From JAAYTD01 sp964472015 (lineage in GTDB: Bacteria; Bacteroidota; Ignavibacteria; Kapaibacteriales; UBA2268), in assembly GCA_964472015.1 (NCBI GenBank), contig CAYYIP010000005.1:1-64000 (forward strand): DNA of 64,000 nt, written 5' to 3'. Positions within the stretch are counted from its first letter, which is position 1; the number at the start of each line of letters is the position of its first letter. Made by a program: the position numbers and the translations under genes. Below the pieces are notes generated by a model. The model had not been told where the DNA came from, did not search any database, and worked only from the letters and a program-made list of their open reading frames with translations. This document shows positions 17,111 to 24,429 of this stretch, one piece after another.

Positions 17111-17137
17111 CTATTATATATATATATTAATTAATGA
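17111..17137 (+). promoter_or_regulatory. Candidate phage promoter motif, copy before 17165 gene
   Basis: CTATTATATATATATATTAA followed by TTAATGA lies 28 bases before the ATG of the 65-aa gene. It has an expanded TA tract compared with the other copies. Confidence 0.5.
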
Positions 17138-17164
17138 ATAAAAAAACAAAAGAGGAGAGATGTT

Positions 17165-17362
17165 ATGATTAAAATACGTTGTACCGATCCAGTGAAAATT
17201 GTTGAAGGATTCATAAATGAAACTTCTAAAGAAAAGCATATTATGAGAGCCAGTAAATCTTCTATTCAAGTTAGCATGCAGACAATCGAAAATACTTCTT
17301 TAGAAATGTTGAAACTTCAAAATGAACTTGCTCTTGAAAGACTTAAAGTGGAAAAAAAATAG
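17165..17362 (+). CDS. Small hypothetical protein, 65 aa
   Basis: Starts at ATG 17165 behind a GAGGAGAG site. The product (MIKIRCTDPVKIVEGFINET at the start) ends in a helical, charged stretch (LQNELALERLKVEKK) that could be a short coiled coil. No family is recognised. It is a single-gene unit: promoter motif upstream and a strong terminator (17392-17422) downstream. Codon use is a little less AT-biased than in the long operons, as for the small gene at 704. The same unit design suggests an early or regulatory gene; this is inference. Confidence 0.6.
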   Translation: MIKIRCTDPVKIVEGFINETSKEKHIMRASKSSIQVSMQTIENTSLEMLKLQNELALERLKVEKK

Positions 17363-17391
17363 TTAACATAACGTACATTTATTAAGACTTC

Positions 17392-17422
17392 AAAAAAGAC
17401 ATTGTTTATAATGTCTTTTTTT
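17392..17422 (+). terminator. Intrinsic terminator after the 65-aa gene
   Basis: AAAAAAGACATT and ATGTCTTTTTTT form a stem around a 7-base loop, with a T-run closing the 3' side. Confidence 0.85.
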
Positions 17423-17443
17423 GATGATATTTTATTTAATAAG

Positions 17444-17464
17444 TCTATATATATTAATTAATGA
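17444..17464 (+). promoter_or_regulatory. Candidate phage promoter motif, copy before 17545 gene
   Basis: TCTATATATATTAATTAATG plus A is the consensus form of the motif. It lies 80 bases before the GTG start and 13 bases before a 24-bp palindrome. Confidence 0.55.
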
Positions 17465-17477
17465 TAAAAATAATCTC

Positions 17478-17501
17478 AAGATAATCGAGCTCGATTATCT
17501 T
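17478..17501. promoter_or_regulatory. Perfect 24-bp palindrome, operator candidate
   Basis: AAGATAATCGAG is followed directly by its reverse complement CTCGATTATCTT. There is no T-run, so it is not a terminator. It lies between a promoter motif and the start of the 17545 gene, where a repressor dimer could act. Its outer halves (CTCAAGATAA and TTATCTTAGATA) resemble parts of repeat family C. Confidence 0.5.
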
Positions 17502-17544
17502 AGATAGAATATTTTGTTACACAACAACTTTGAAGGAGGATGAA

Positions 17545-18282
17545 GTGGAGAATATTAAAGGTTTTAAATCTGGAATATTTTATGAAGGAAAAAATATAGA
17601 AGAATTTATTGATAAAGAAATTAGTAAAGAAATTAATGAGTTACGTACAGATGAGATTGAACAATTAAAAAAAATGATATATAAAATGAAACCTAATGGA
17701 TCCAATGGTTCTAAAGATATAAAAATTAAAACAAAGATATTTTCTGAAAAGGAGCTAGAGATGGAGAATTTGAAGTTATTATTTAAGGATAAAGAAATAT
17801 CTACATCTGGTAAAATGGTTACTGCTTTTTATTATTGGCATGATATAAACAAAATAATATCAATATCATCGACTCCAAAAACTATGGAATTTATAAACGG
17901 TTTAAACGAATTTATTGGTGAGGAAAAATTTGATAAAATGGCTACGACTTCGGTAAGGCGTTATATGGATAAAATGGGAGTTAAACAAGTAGATCAACGA
18001 ATGATAATTCCCGAACGTTCAGATAATCATAAATTTAGATTTTATAAAACATTAAATTCATGTCATAAGGCTAAAAAAATTAAACATTTTTTGAATATTA
18101 ATGAAAATGATAAAATATTAACAGATGTAAATTCTAAGGAAAATGTTGACACTGAACAACTTAAAACAGATGTTCGTATTAATCAAAAAGATAATGATTC
18201 CATTATTGCGAGATTGATTAACAATTTAGGAATCAATGAGATCGTTATAACGGATAAAGAAATCAGAATATTATTTAAGTAA
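17545..18282 (+). CDS. Hypothetical protein, 245 aa
   Basis: GTG 17545 is chosen because AAGGAGGA ends five bases before it; an in-frame TTG at 17530 precedes that site. The protein begins MENIKGFKSGIFYEGKNIEE, with a charged N-terminal helix and a small GSNGSK linker near residue 50. The middle (residues about 90-170: TAFYYWHDINKIISI, then TTSVRRYMDKMGVKQVDQRM) could be a DNA-binding or helical domain; the basic tract HKAKKIKHFL follows. No family is recognised. It has its own promoter motif, palindrome and terminator, which suits a regulator, but no helix-turn-helix can be assigned with confidence. Confidence 0.5.
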   Translation: MENIKGFKSGIFYEGKNIEEFIDKEISKEINELRTDEIEQLKKMIYKMKPNGSNGSKDIKIKTKIFSEKELEMENLKLLFKDKEISTSGKMVTAFYYWHDINKIISISSTPKTMEFINGLNEFIGEEKFDKMATTSVRRYMDKMGVKQVDQRMIIPERSDNHKFRFYKTLNSCHKAKKIKHFLNINENDKILTDVNSKENVDTEQLKTDVRINQKDNDSIIARLINNLGINEIVITDKEIRILFK

Positions 18283-18296
18283 TATTCTGATATAAC

Positions 18297-18339
18297 AAAA
18301 AAATAAAGGTATGAAATATTATAATACCTTTATTTTTTT
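18297..18339 (+). terminator. Intrinsic terminator after the 245-aa gene
   Basis: AAATAAAGGTAT pairs with ATACCTTTATTT around an 11-base loop, followed by a T-run. A second inverted repeat (ATCAGAATATT at 18262 with AATATTCTGAT at 18281) overlaps the stop codon just upstream. Confidence 0.85.
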
Positions 18340-18362
18340 ACACCTTTGTAAGGAAGGAGAAT

Positions 18363-19001
18363 ATGGAACTAGGAAGGCAACAAAAAACAGTTTTTGATGA
18401 TTTAAAAAAATGGATTGAATATAATCATTGTAACAATTTATTATCTTGTAAAATATTATTTGGATATGCTGGTACAGGTAAAACAACTTTAGCAATATTA
18501 TTAAGACAAGAATTTTTTAATTTGAAGTTTGCTTTTTTAGCATTTACAGGAAAAGCATCATCTGTTTTAAGAAAAACTTTAATTGATTTTGAATCTATTG
18601 ATGAAAAAGATTTTATAGGAACAATTCATTCTTTTATTTATAAACCAATTATAAAATTTAATAATGTTACAAAGAAAGATGAATTAATAGGATGGGAATT
18701 AAAAAATCCATATGAAAATGATTTTGATATTATTATTGTAGATGAATTTTCAATGATAGATAATAAATTATTAAATGATTTGAAATATTTTTGCAAACAA
18801 AAATTAATTTTATTTTTAGGTGATCCTTTTCAATTAGGTCCAATTTCAGAGAATACATCTTCTATTAAATATTATGATTATTTATTAACTGAAATTCATA
18901 GACAAGCAATGGATAATCCTATTATTAGAATTTCTAGTTTTATAATATTCTGTTCAAAGAAAACCTTGATGTCTTTAGACCCAAGGATGAATTTGAACTA
19001 A
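18363..19001 (+). pseudogene. Dda/RecD2-like SF1 helicase, truncated by a TnpB element
   Basis: The 5' part encodes a clear SF1B helicase N-terminal half: ILFGYAGTGKTTLAILL (Walker A, about residues 34-50), LAFTGKASSVLRK (motif Ia), DIIIVDEFSMIDNKLL (Walker B with DE), LFLGDPFQLGPIS (motif III) and TEIHRQAMDNPIIR. T4 Dda is about 439 aa; this frame has 212, and helicase similarity stops near residue 195, at the point (about 18949) where the TnpB element's left end starts. Its last 17 or so residues are read from the element. The second RecA domain with motifs IV-VI is not found after the element; only about 65 bases remain before the next gene. So the insertion came with, or was followed by, loss of the 3' half. 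The fragment should lack helicase activity. Confidence 0.8.
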
Positions 19002-20367
19002 TCTTAAAAATTTTTAGAATAAAATATAAATTCTATAATTATTATAAAAGGAATGGAATGTATCTTACGCAAATTAATAAAATAAAACACATTGATAAAG
19101 AATCATATGAGATTCTTGTGTCATTATCAAGATTATGTAAAAATATGTATAATGTAGGTGTATATAATGTTAGACAAAAATTTATAAATGAAGGAAAATA
19201 TACAAATTATTTTTCCAATTATCATGATTGTAAAGAAAATGAAAATTATAAATTATTAGTACAAATTGGACAAAATATATTAAGATGTGTAGATTTTTCA
19301 TTTAGATCATTTTTTCAATTGATTAAGAAAAAGAAAGAAGGTATTGATTTAGGGAAAGTGAAATTACCGGGTTATCTTGATAAAGATTCTTATTATCCAA
19401 TAATTTGGCAAACACAAATGTTTAAAATTGAAGATAATAAAATACGACTTTCAATGACTACTGAATTTAAAAATAAATTTAATATCAGAAAAAGATTTTT
19501 GTATTTTGATTTACCTAAACATATAGATAAAAATTCAATTAAAGAAATAAAAATAGTACCACATCAAAAAGTTAAATATTTCACAATTCATATAACTTAT
19601 AAAAAGGAGAAAATAAAAAATGAAAATTTAAACTCAAATGAATTTTTAAGTATAGATTTTGGTGTATCAAATCTTGCTTCTTGTATAAATTCTAAAGGGA
19701 CATCTTTTATTTTAGATGGTAAAAAATTAAAATCAATAAACCAAGGATATAATAAAGAAATAGCAAGATTAAAAAGTATTTTAGACAAACAAGAACCAAA
19801 TTCAAAAAGATATTCAAATAAAATGTATAAAATCACTGAAAAAAGAAATAATAAAGTCAACGAATATTTAAATTTAGTAACTAATATACTTGTTAAACAT
19901 TGTATTGATAATGAAATCGGTAATATTATAATTGGAGATTTTAAAGATATTCAAAAAAACTCAAATATGGGAAAAGTTAATAATCAAAATTTTGTTCAAA
20001 TACCATTTTCTAAATTAAGTAATAAAATTAGAAATAAATGTTCTTTAAATTCTATAAATATTGAATATCAAGAAGAATCATATACTTCTAGATGTTCTTT
20101 TATAGATAATGAGGAAATAAAAAAACATTCTGTTTACAAAGGTAAAAGAATTAAAAGAGGATTATTTAAAACTGAAAATGGTATATTAGTAAATTCAGAT
20201 ATTAATGGTGCTTGTAATATCATGAAAAAATTTCTAAGTAAACAAAACTTTGAAGATTCAATCTTCAAAGAATTGTCTAGAGGACTTGTCAATAGTCCAA
20301 TACGAATAAGGATTCTTTAAGAATCAAACTTCGTATCAAGCTTCAACTTTAAAAAGTTGAAGTAATT
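18949..20367 (+). mobile_element. TnpB-only IS200/IS605-group (IS1341-type) element
   Basis: The left end begins TCTGTTCAAAGAAAACCTTG at 18949 and forms a CCTTG/CAAGG plus GTCT/AGAC hairpin (18964-18986). The right end carries an ATACGAA/TTCGTAT stem (20300-20336) enclosing GATTC/GAATC, then a perfect CTTCAACTT/AAGTTGAAG hairpin (20341-20362) and ends around TAATT at 20367. Both ends recur at 50720-50907, and part of the right end at 26334-26396, which defines the boundaries. There is no tnpA gene, so it cannot transpose by itself. It sits inside the helicase gene. Confidence 0.8.
19058..20320 (+). CDS. tnpB: TnpB RNA-guided nuclease, RuvC-like
   Basis: A 420-aa protein. RuvC-I is LSIDFGVSNLASCIN (Asp200). 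RuvC-III is NSDINGACNIMKKFL (Asp381). At the usual RuvC-II Glu position the sequence is NIIIGDFKDIQKNSN, with Gly293-Asp294 instead of E-D; a nearby acidic pair in YQEESYTSRCSF (Glu339-Glu340) could take over, as known for TnpB groups with a relocated catalytic Glu. The usual CxxC...CxxC zinc ribbon is reduced to one Cys. GKRIKRGLF is a clear subgroup signature. TnpB proteins cut DNA guided by an RNA made from the element's right end, with the guide lying just downstream. Reading frame intact; translation start at ATG 19058 behind GGAATGGA. Confidence 0.9.
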   Translation: MYLTQINKIKHIDKESYEILVSLSRLCKNMYNVGVYNVRQKFINEGKYTNYFSNYHDCKENENYKLLVQIGQNILRCVDFSFRSFFQLIKKKKEGIDLGKVKLPGYLDKDSYYPIIWQTQMFKIEDNKIRLSMTTEFKNKFNIRKRFLYFDLPKHIDKNSIKEIKIVPHQKVKYFTIHITYKKEKIKNENLNSNEFLSIDFGVSNLASCINSKGTSFILDGKKLKSINQGYNKEIARLKSILDKQEPNSKRYSNKMYKITEKRNNKVNEYLNLVTNILVKHCIDNEIGNIIIGDFKDIQKNSNMGKVNNQNFVQIPFSKLSNKIRNKCSLNSINIEYQEESYTSRCSFIDNEEIKKHSVYKGKRIKRGLFKTENGILVNSDINGACNIMKKFLSKQNFEDSIFKELSRGLVNSPIRIRIL

Positions 20368-20387
20368 GACATACAGCAATAACAAGA
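20232..20387 (+). ncRNA. Putative omega RNA (reRNA) at the tnpB 3' end
   Basis: TnpB guide RNAs overlap the 3' end of tnpB and the right end, and their guide is the flanking DNA. Here the right-end stems (20300-20336 and 20341-20362) fit the scaffold. The about 20 bases after 20367 (starting GACATACAGCAATAACAAGA) would be the guide. The deleted copy at 50783-50907 keeps this 3' region with paired changes in the inner GATTC/GAATC stem (GATTT/AAATC), supporting a conserved structure. The 5' boundary is only approximate. Confidence 0.5.
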
Positions 20388-20433
20388 TCAAAACAAAAAT
20401 TATTGATATTATCAAATAATTAAAGGAGTTATA

Positions 20434-20679
20434 ATGCATACAATAGTTTGTGATCAATGTAGAACAATTCATCCACCTTTAAAACCAGGACAAATTTGTC
20501 CTCTTGTTGAACATAAAGATAAAAGTGGTAAAATTATACATATTGATGATGGAATCATTGATATAAAAAATTTAATTTTAAAAATAATTAAAAATAAAGA
20601 AATTAAAGATAATAATAAATTAATGGTTAATATAATTGAAAATCTTAAAAATTATTTAGATAATTATAAGGAATTTTAA
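20434..20679 (+). CDS. Small zinc-binding-like protein, 81 aa
   Basis: Starts at ATG 20434 behind AAAGGAG. The first 25 residues (MHTIVCDQCRTIHPPLKPGQ followed by ICPL) hold C6-x2-C9 and a later Cys, suggesting half of a zinc-finger fold; the rest is a charged helix. No family is recognised. It lies directly upstream of replication genes and one base before the next gene, so it is probably co-expressed with them. Confidence 0.5.
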   Translation: MHTIVCDQCRTIHPPLKPGQICPLVEHKDKSGKIIHIDDGIIDIKNLILKIIKNKEIKDNNKLMVNIIENLKNYLDNYKEF

Positions 20680-20680
20680 T

Positions 20681-21049
20681 ATGTTATTTGAAAAAATTTC
20701 GGATTTATTAATAAATAATAAATATAATATTGATATTAAAAAAGATTTTAATACATTAATTGGTGATTTTTTTATGATTTATGTTAATAGAAAAAAGATA
20801 AAAATTGCTTTTAATGTTTGTTCAAATCCAATTTTTGTTGCTAAATTATGTTTTCTTTTATCAAAAATTTATGATAATTTTGAAATTAGCAGTAATTTCT
20901 ATATTCAAAATTCTGAAATATTTATTGCAAATGAAGCATTGGATAAATATAGAGAAGATTTAGAAAAAGTAGTAAAAAGTAAAATAGAAAATGATAAATT
21001 ATGTGATATCTTAATGTATGATAATGATATAGAACATTATAACGCATAA
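20681..21049 (+). CDS. Hypothetical protein, 122 aa
   Basis: ATG 20681 follows the stop of the previous gene almost directly, with AAGGAATT as ribosome binding site. Mixed alpha/beta, ends in an acidic tail (DNDIEHYNA). No recognisable motif. Position just before the clamp-loader gene is where small T4-like replication accessory genes lie, but no specific link can be made. Confidence 0.45.
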   Translation: MLFEKISDLLINNKYNIDIKKDFNTLIGDFFMIYVNRKKIKIAFNVCSNPIFVAKLCFLLSKIYDNFEISSNFYIQNSEIFIANEALDKYREDLEKVVKSKIENDKLCDILMYDNDIEHYNA

Positions 21050-21062
21050 AAAGGGAGAAAAT

Positions 21063-22040
21063 GTGAATATAAATACGCTATGGGTTGAAAAATACAGGCC
21101 TAAAACTTTAGAAGAATTAATTCTTCCAGGTAATTATAAAAAAGAATTTGAAGAAAATATTAAAAGAAAAGATATAGGTAATCTTTTATTATATGGTCCT
21201 CCGGGTTCTGGTAAAAGTTCTATAGCTTTAATTTTAGCATCACCAAATGGAATTTTAAATTTTCCTGAATCTAATTTATTAATGATTAATGGTTCTGCAA
21301 GAGAAAGTAGAGGTATAGGTTGTGTTGATACTGTAATTGAACCATTTTGTAAATTTCCACCATCGGGTGATGATAAATTAAAAATTGTATTTATAGACGA
21401 AAGTGATTATTTTACGGATCAAGCCATACATTCACTCAGATATATTATAGAAAAATTCTCAAAATATGTAAGATTTATTTTTACTTGTAATTATGTCTCA
21501 AAAATACCAGAAGCTATTTATAGTAGAACACAAGCTTATGAATTTAAGCAAATGCCTAAGGAATATGTAAATAAATATTGTTTAGATATTCTTGAAAAAG
21601 AAAATATTGAAAATAAAAAAGAAGATATTGAATTTGTTGTCAATTCATTATATCCAGATATTCGGAGAATTGTAAATTGTTTACAAAAAAATTCATTAAC
21701 TGGTAAATTAACAGTATCTAAAGAATCAGTATTTACAAATGAGACTGTAATAATGGGTTTAATTATTGAAATAATTAATTTTGTAAATGAAAATAAACAA
21801 GATAAAGTAAATACATGTTTATCAAATATTGTAAAAGTTCTTAATAATTATGATATGGATTTTAGAGGAATTTATTCTAATTTATTTTTTAATAAAGATA
21901 TTCCAGCTAATTGTAAAATTATCATTAATAGATATTCAAATGGGCATGGGGATTGTTTAATTCCACAAATGCATTTTATGGCAATGATTTTTGAAATTAT
22001 AAAAACATTGATTGATTATAAAAAATGTCTAAAGAATTGA
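21063..22040 (+). CDS. Clamp loader large subunit (T4 gp44 / RFC small-subunit type AAA+)
   Basis: A 325-aa AAA+ protein starting at GTG 21063 behind AGGGAG. It opens LWVEKYRPKTLEELILPGNY, the RFC-type N-terminal signature. Walker A is LYGPPGSGKSSIAL (about residues 46-59), Walker B is IVFIDESDYFTDQ, sensor 1 is FIFTCNYVSKIPEAIYSRTQ, including the S-R-T arginine-finger-like motif. Length is very close to T4 gp44 (319 aa). It loads the sliding clamp (23465-24199) at primer ends. The partner small subunit (T4 gp62) is not recognised; 23060-23443 is a positional candidate. Confidence 0.92.
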   Translation: MNINTLWVEKYRPKTLEELILPGNYKKEFEENIKRKDIGNLLLYGPPGSGKSSIALILASPNGILNFPESNLLMINGSARESRGIGCVDTVIEPFCKFPPSGDDKLKIVFIDESDYFTDQAIHSLRYIIEKFSKYVRFIFTCNYVSKIPEAIYSRTQAYEFKQMPKEYVNKYCLDILEKENIENKKEDIEFVVNSLYPDIRRIVNCLQKNSLTGKLTVSKESVFTNETVIMGLIIEIINFVNENKQDKVNTCLSNIVKVLNNYDMDFRGIYSNLFFNKDIPANCKIIINRYSNGHGDCLIPQMHFMAMIFEIIKTLIDYKKCLKN

Positions 22041-22049
22041 TATAAGAAA

Positions 22050-23021
22050 ATGATTGGTATATATCAAGATTCATTTATTGAATTTTTAAAAAATAATTTG
22101 AATAATAAAGTAAAAATAACAAATAAAAATATTATTTGTAAATGTCCTTGGTGTGAAATAGATAATGATAATAAAAATCATTATCATTGTTATATATCTT
22201 TGACTGATCCTATCTTTAAATGTTTTCATTCTAATTGTACTCAAAAAGGTAAAATATCTAAATTAATTTTTAAAATAGCAAATAAAGATTTAATAGATTT
22301 ATTTGTTGATCTTAATTCTATTAAAGAATTTAAAAGAGATCCTGAAAAAAAATATTATAAAAAAATTAATCTTAAGTTTCCAAAGATTGATGAAGATAGA
22401 TTTAAATTAAAAACTTTTTATTTAAAAAATAGATTAAGATTTTCAAATTATCCAATAAATGATATTCCAAATTTAATTTTTAATTTTTCAGAATTTTGTG
22501 ATTTAAATAAATTAAATTTAGATTTTACAACATTAAAACTAAAAAAATTTTTAGATGATAGTTTCATAGGATTTGCCACACAAAATCATGGTGTAATAAT
22601 TTTTAGAAATATAAATCCTAAATCGAATTTTCTTCATTATAAAATGCAAATACAAGAAACACTTTTTCCAGATTATTATAAAATAGATAATGCTATTGAT
22701 AATAATAAAGTTATAATATGTGAAGGGATTTTTGATGCTTTATCAGAATTTATATCAAATGTTACTAATTTAAAAAATGAAACAAGTATGTATGTAGCAT
22801 GTTTATCGACAAATTATGATATGGTTTTTAAAAGTATAGTGTTTAATGAAAATAAATACAAATTAGATGTTTCAATTTTATCAGATAGGAATATAAATTT
22901 AGATTTTTATAAATATTTAAGAAATAAAAATAAACATATAATTGATAAGTTAAATGTTTATTATGGAAATAAAAAAGATTTTGGTGATTTTCCAGATTTT
23001 ATAGAAAAGTTCACTGATTGA
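22050..23021 (+). CDS. DnaG-type DNA primase (T4 gp61-like)
   Basis: A 323-aa protein. Its N-terminal zinc motif reads C-x-C-P-W-C-E-I-D then CFHSNCTQKGKISKL, a CHC2-type finger around residues 30-75. A TOPRIM-like glutamate motif follows late (KVIICEGIFDALSEF, about residue 230). Size matches T4 gp61 (342 aa). Expected to make RNA primers for lagging-strand synthesis with a replicative helicase not seen in this window. The second TOPRIM DxD appears as SILSDRNINLD, with one acidic residue shifted, so the catalytic core is diverged. An additional archaeo-eukaryotic-type primase-like gene lies at 1-593. Confidence 0.85.
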   Translation: MIGIYQDSFIEFLKNNLNNKVKITNKNIICKCPWCEIDNDNKNHYHCYISLTDPIFKCFHSNCTQKGKISKLIFKIANKDLIDLFVDLNSIKEFKRDPEKKYYKKINLKFPKIDEDRFKLKTFYLKNRLRFSNYPINDIPNLIFNFSEFCDLNKLNLDFTTLKLKKFLDDSFIGFATQNHGVIIFRNINPKSNFLHYKMQIQETLFPDYYKIDNAIDNNKVIICEGIFDALSEFISNVTNLKNETSMYVACLSTNYDMVFKSIVFNENKYKLDVSILSDRNINLDFYKYLRNKNKHIIDKLNVYYGNKKDFGDFPDFIEKFTD

Positions 23022-23059
23022 AAAATTAGAATTTTAATTTATAGGAGTTTTAAAATGAT

Positions 23060-23443
23060 ATGAATAATAATAAAAAAGATCCATCTATTATGTTAAAACA
23101 ATATTACAAAGAAACATTATTAACTGGTGAATATTTAAATTATGAATTAGATATGATAGATTATTATAATGTTTTATTTAATTCTATAAAATTAAATAAA
23201 CTTTATAATATTTTAGATTCCGAACTTTGTTTATTTAAATATAAACACGATGATGAAGATTCAGTTTTTATGATTTTTTCAATACCAATGCAAAATAATT
23301 CACAAAGTAAAATTCAAAAACATTTATCTGAAAAAATAATGAATATTATTAAAATTTTAGAAGATACTTTTATTATGATTAAATATATGAAATTAAAAGA
23401 AGTTAAAGAAGATAAAAGAACATATCTTAATATAATAATTTAG
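23060..23443 (+). CDS. Hypothetical protein between primase and clamp genes, 127 aa
   Basis: Begins MNNNKKDPSIMLKQYYKETL; mostly helical, acidic and lysine-rich. No motif is recognised. T4 places small replication proteins (gp62, RegA) among its clamp genes, so a clamp-loader small subunit or a translational repressor is conceivable, but length is short for gp62 (187 aa) and no similarity can be seen by eye. The ATG at 23060 has GGAG at 23043, a long spacing of about 13 bases. Confidence 0.45.
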   Translation: MNNNKKDPSIMLKQYYKETLLTGEYLNYELDMIDYYNVLFNSIKLNKLYNILDSELCLFKYKHDDEDSVFMIFSIPMQNNSQSKIQKHLSEKIMNIIKILEDTFIMIKYMKLKEVKEDKRTYLNIII

Positions 23444-23464
23444 TGAAAATAAGGAGATTAAAAA

Positions 23465-24199
23465 ATGAATAGTATTACAATTGATTCTAGTAAATTTGGT
23501 GATTTGGTGAAAGTTTTTTCAATATTTAAAGATTTATGTAATGATATCGACATCAGAGAAGGTATTATAAGACAAAAAACAAATGACGCTGTTTGTATTT
23601 TTGAAGTTGATTTATCATCTATTATAGGAAATATTAATTTACCAATTTCTCAATTAAAAAATAAATTTGATATATTTAAAAGTTTTTATGGTCAAGAAAT
23701 AGAGATTGTTAACAATGGTGTAGATTGTAAAATTTCAGATATTTTTTCATCAATTACATTTAAAAATCCTTTTCTTGAATTAATGGATAATAAATATATT
23801 CAATCTGAAGAATTAGCTAGACAAATGGAAATTGTAGAAGAATCACTTTTAATGAAAGTATCAATCGAAAAGAAGATAATTGATAGATTTAAAGCTATCA
23901 CACAAGCATTTAATTCAAAAAGTATTACTATTTCATTTAATGAAGATAAAGGATTTATTTTATGTGAAACTAAATCTAAGGAAAACAAAGCTGAATTTAT
24001 TAAAGATATTATTTTAGAAAGAGAAGTAAATTATAAAACAAATCTTTCTTTTATTCCATTTATTTTAGATTATGATAGTGAAATAATTTATAATGTTTAT
24101 GAAAATCAAGAAACAATGATTGCTTCTCATATATTTAAATCAACAATTTCAGATGTTAATATTACAATTTATACACGTTCACAGTTGATTAGTGAGTGA
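23465..24199 (+). CDS. DNA sliding clamp (T4 gp45 / PCNA-like)
   Basis: A 244-aa protein starting at ATG 23465 behind AAGGAG. It has two pseudo-repeated halves typical of processivity clamps: IREGIIRQKTNDAVCIFEVD in the first and ITISFNEDKGFILCETKSKE in the second, the same position in each domain. T4 gp45 is 228 aa. Placement after clamp loader and primase and before a flap nuclease strongly supports the call. It would tether the phage DNA polymerase (outside this window) and, in T4-like systems, also help late transcription. Confidence 0.8.
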   Translation: MNSITIDSSKFGDLVKVFSIFKDLCNDIDIREGIIRQKTNDAVCIFEVDLSSIIGNINLPISQLKNKFDIFKSFYGQEIEIVNNGVDCKISDIFSSITFKNPFLELMDNKYIQSEELARQMEIVEESLLMKVSIEKKIIDRFKAITQAFNSKSITISFNEDKGFILCETKSKENKAEFIKDIILEREVNYKTNLSFIPFILDYDSEIIYNVYENQETMIASHIFKSTISDVNITIYTRSQLISE

Positions 24200-24211
24200 A
24201 GGAAAAAATTC

Positions 24212-24429
24212 ATGACTAAACAAAAATATATTCATTTAGCAGATGGTAATTTTTTAACATGTTTTATTTTTTGAGAACAGAATTAGAAAAAATAGCAAAT
24301 GATAAATTTAAAGTATTTTTGATTGATATTTTTGGAAATAAACACACGTATAAAATAATATGTGATTGTACAACTCCTGATGATGTAAATCTTAAACTTA
24401 ATTTCATTTTAGGGGATTGGATAAAGTGA
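24212..24429 (+). CDS. Small protein split over two frames (possible -1 frameshift), about 70 aa
   Basis: ATG 24212 opens 20 codons ending in TGA at 24272. In the -1 frame, codons continue without a stop from about 24271 to TGA 24427-24429 with normal-looking protein (TELEKIANDKFKVFLIDIFG ...). The switch point is a run of T: TTTTATTTTTTGAGAA (A-TTT-TTT-GA). A -1 slip on TTT-TTT would join MTKQKYIHLADGNFLTCFIF to the second part. The reading frame could be a programmed frameshift, a disrupted gene or a single-base error in a homopolymer. No family is recognised. Confidence 0.4.

Noticed and set aside
18949..20433. IStron (group I intron plus TnpB) that could splice out and restore the helicase
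   Set aside because: The second half of the helicase is not present downstream of the element, so splicing could not restore the gene, and no group I intron core was seen.
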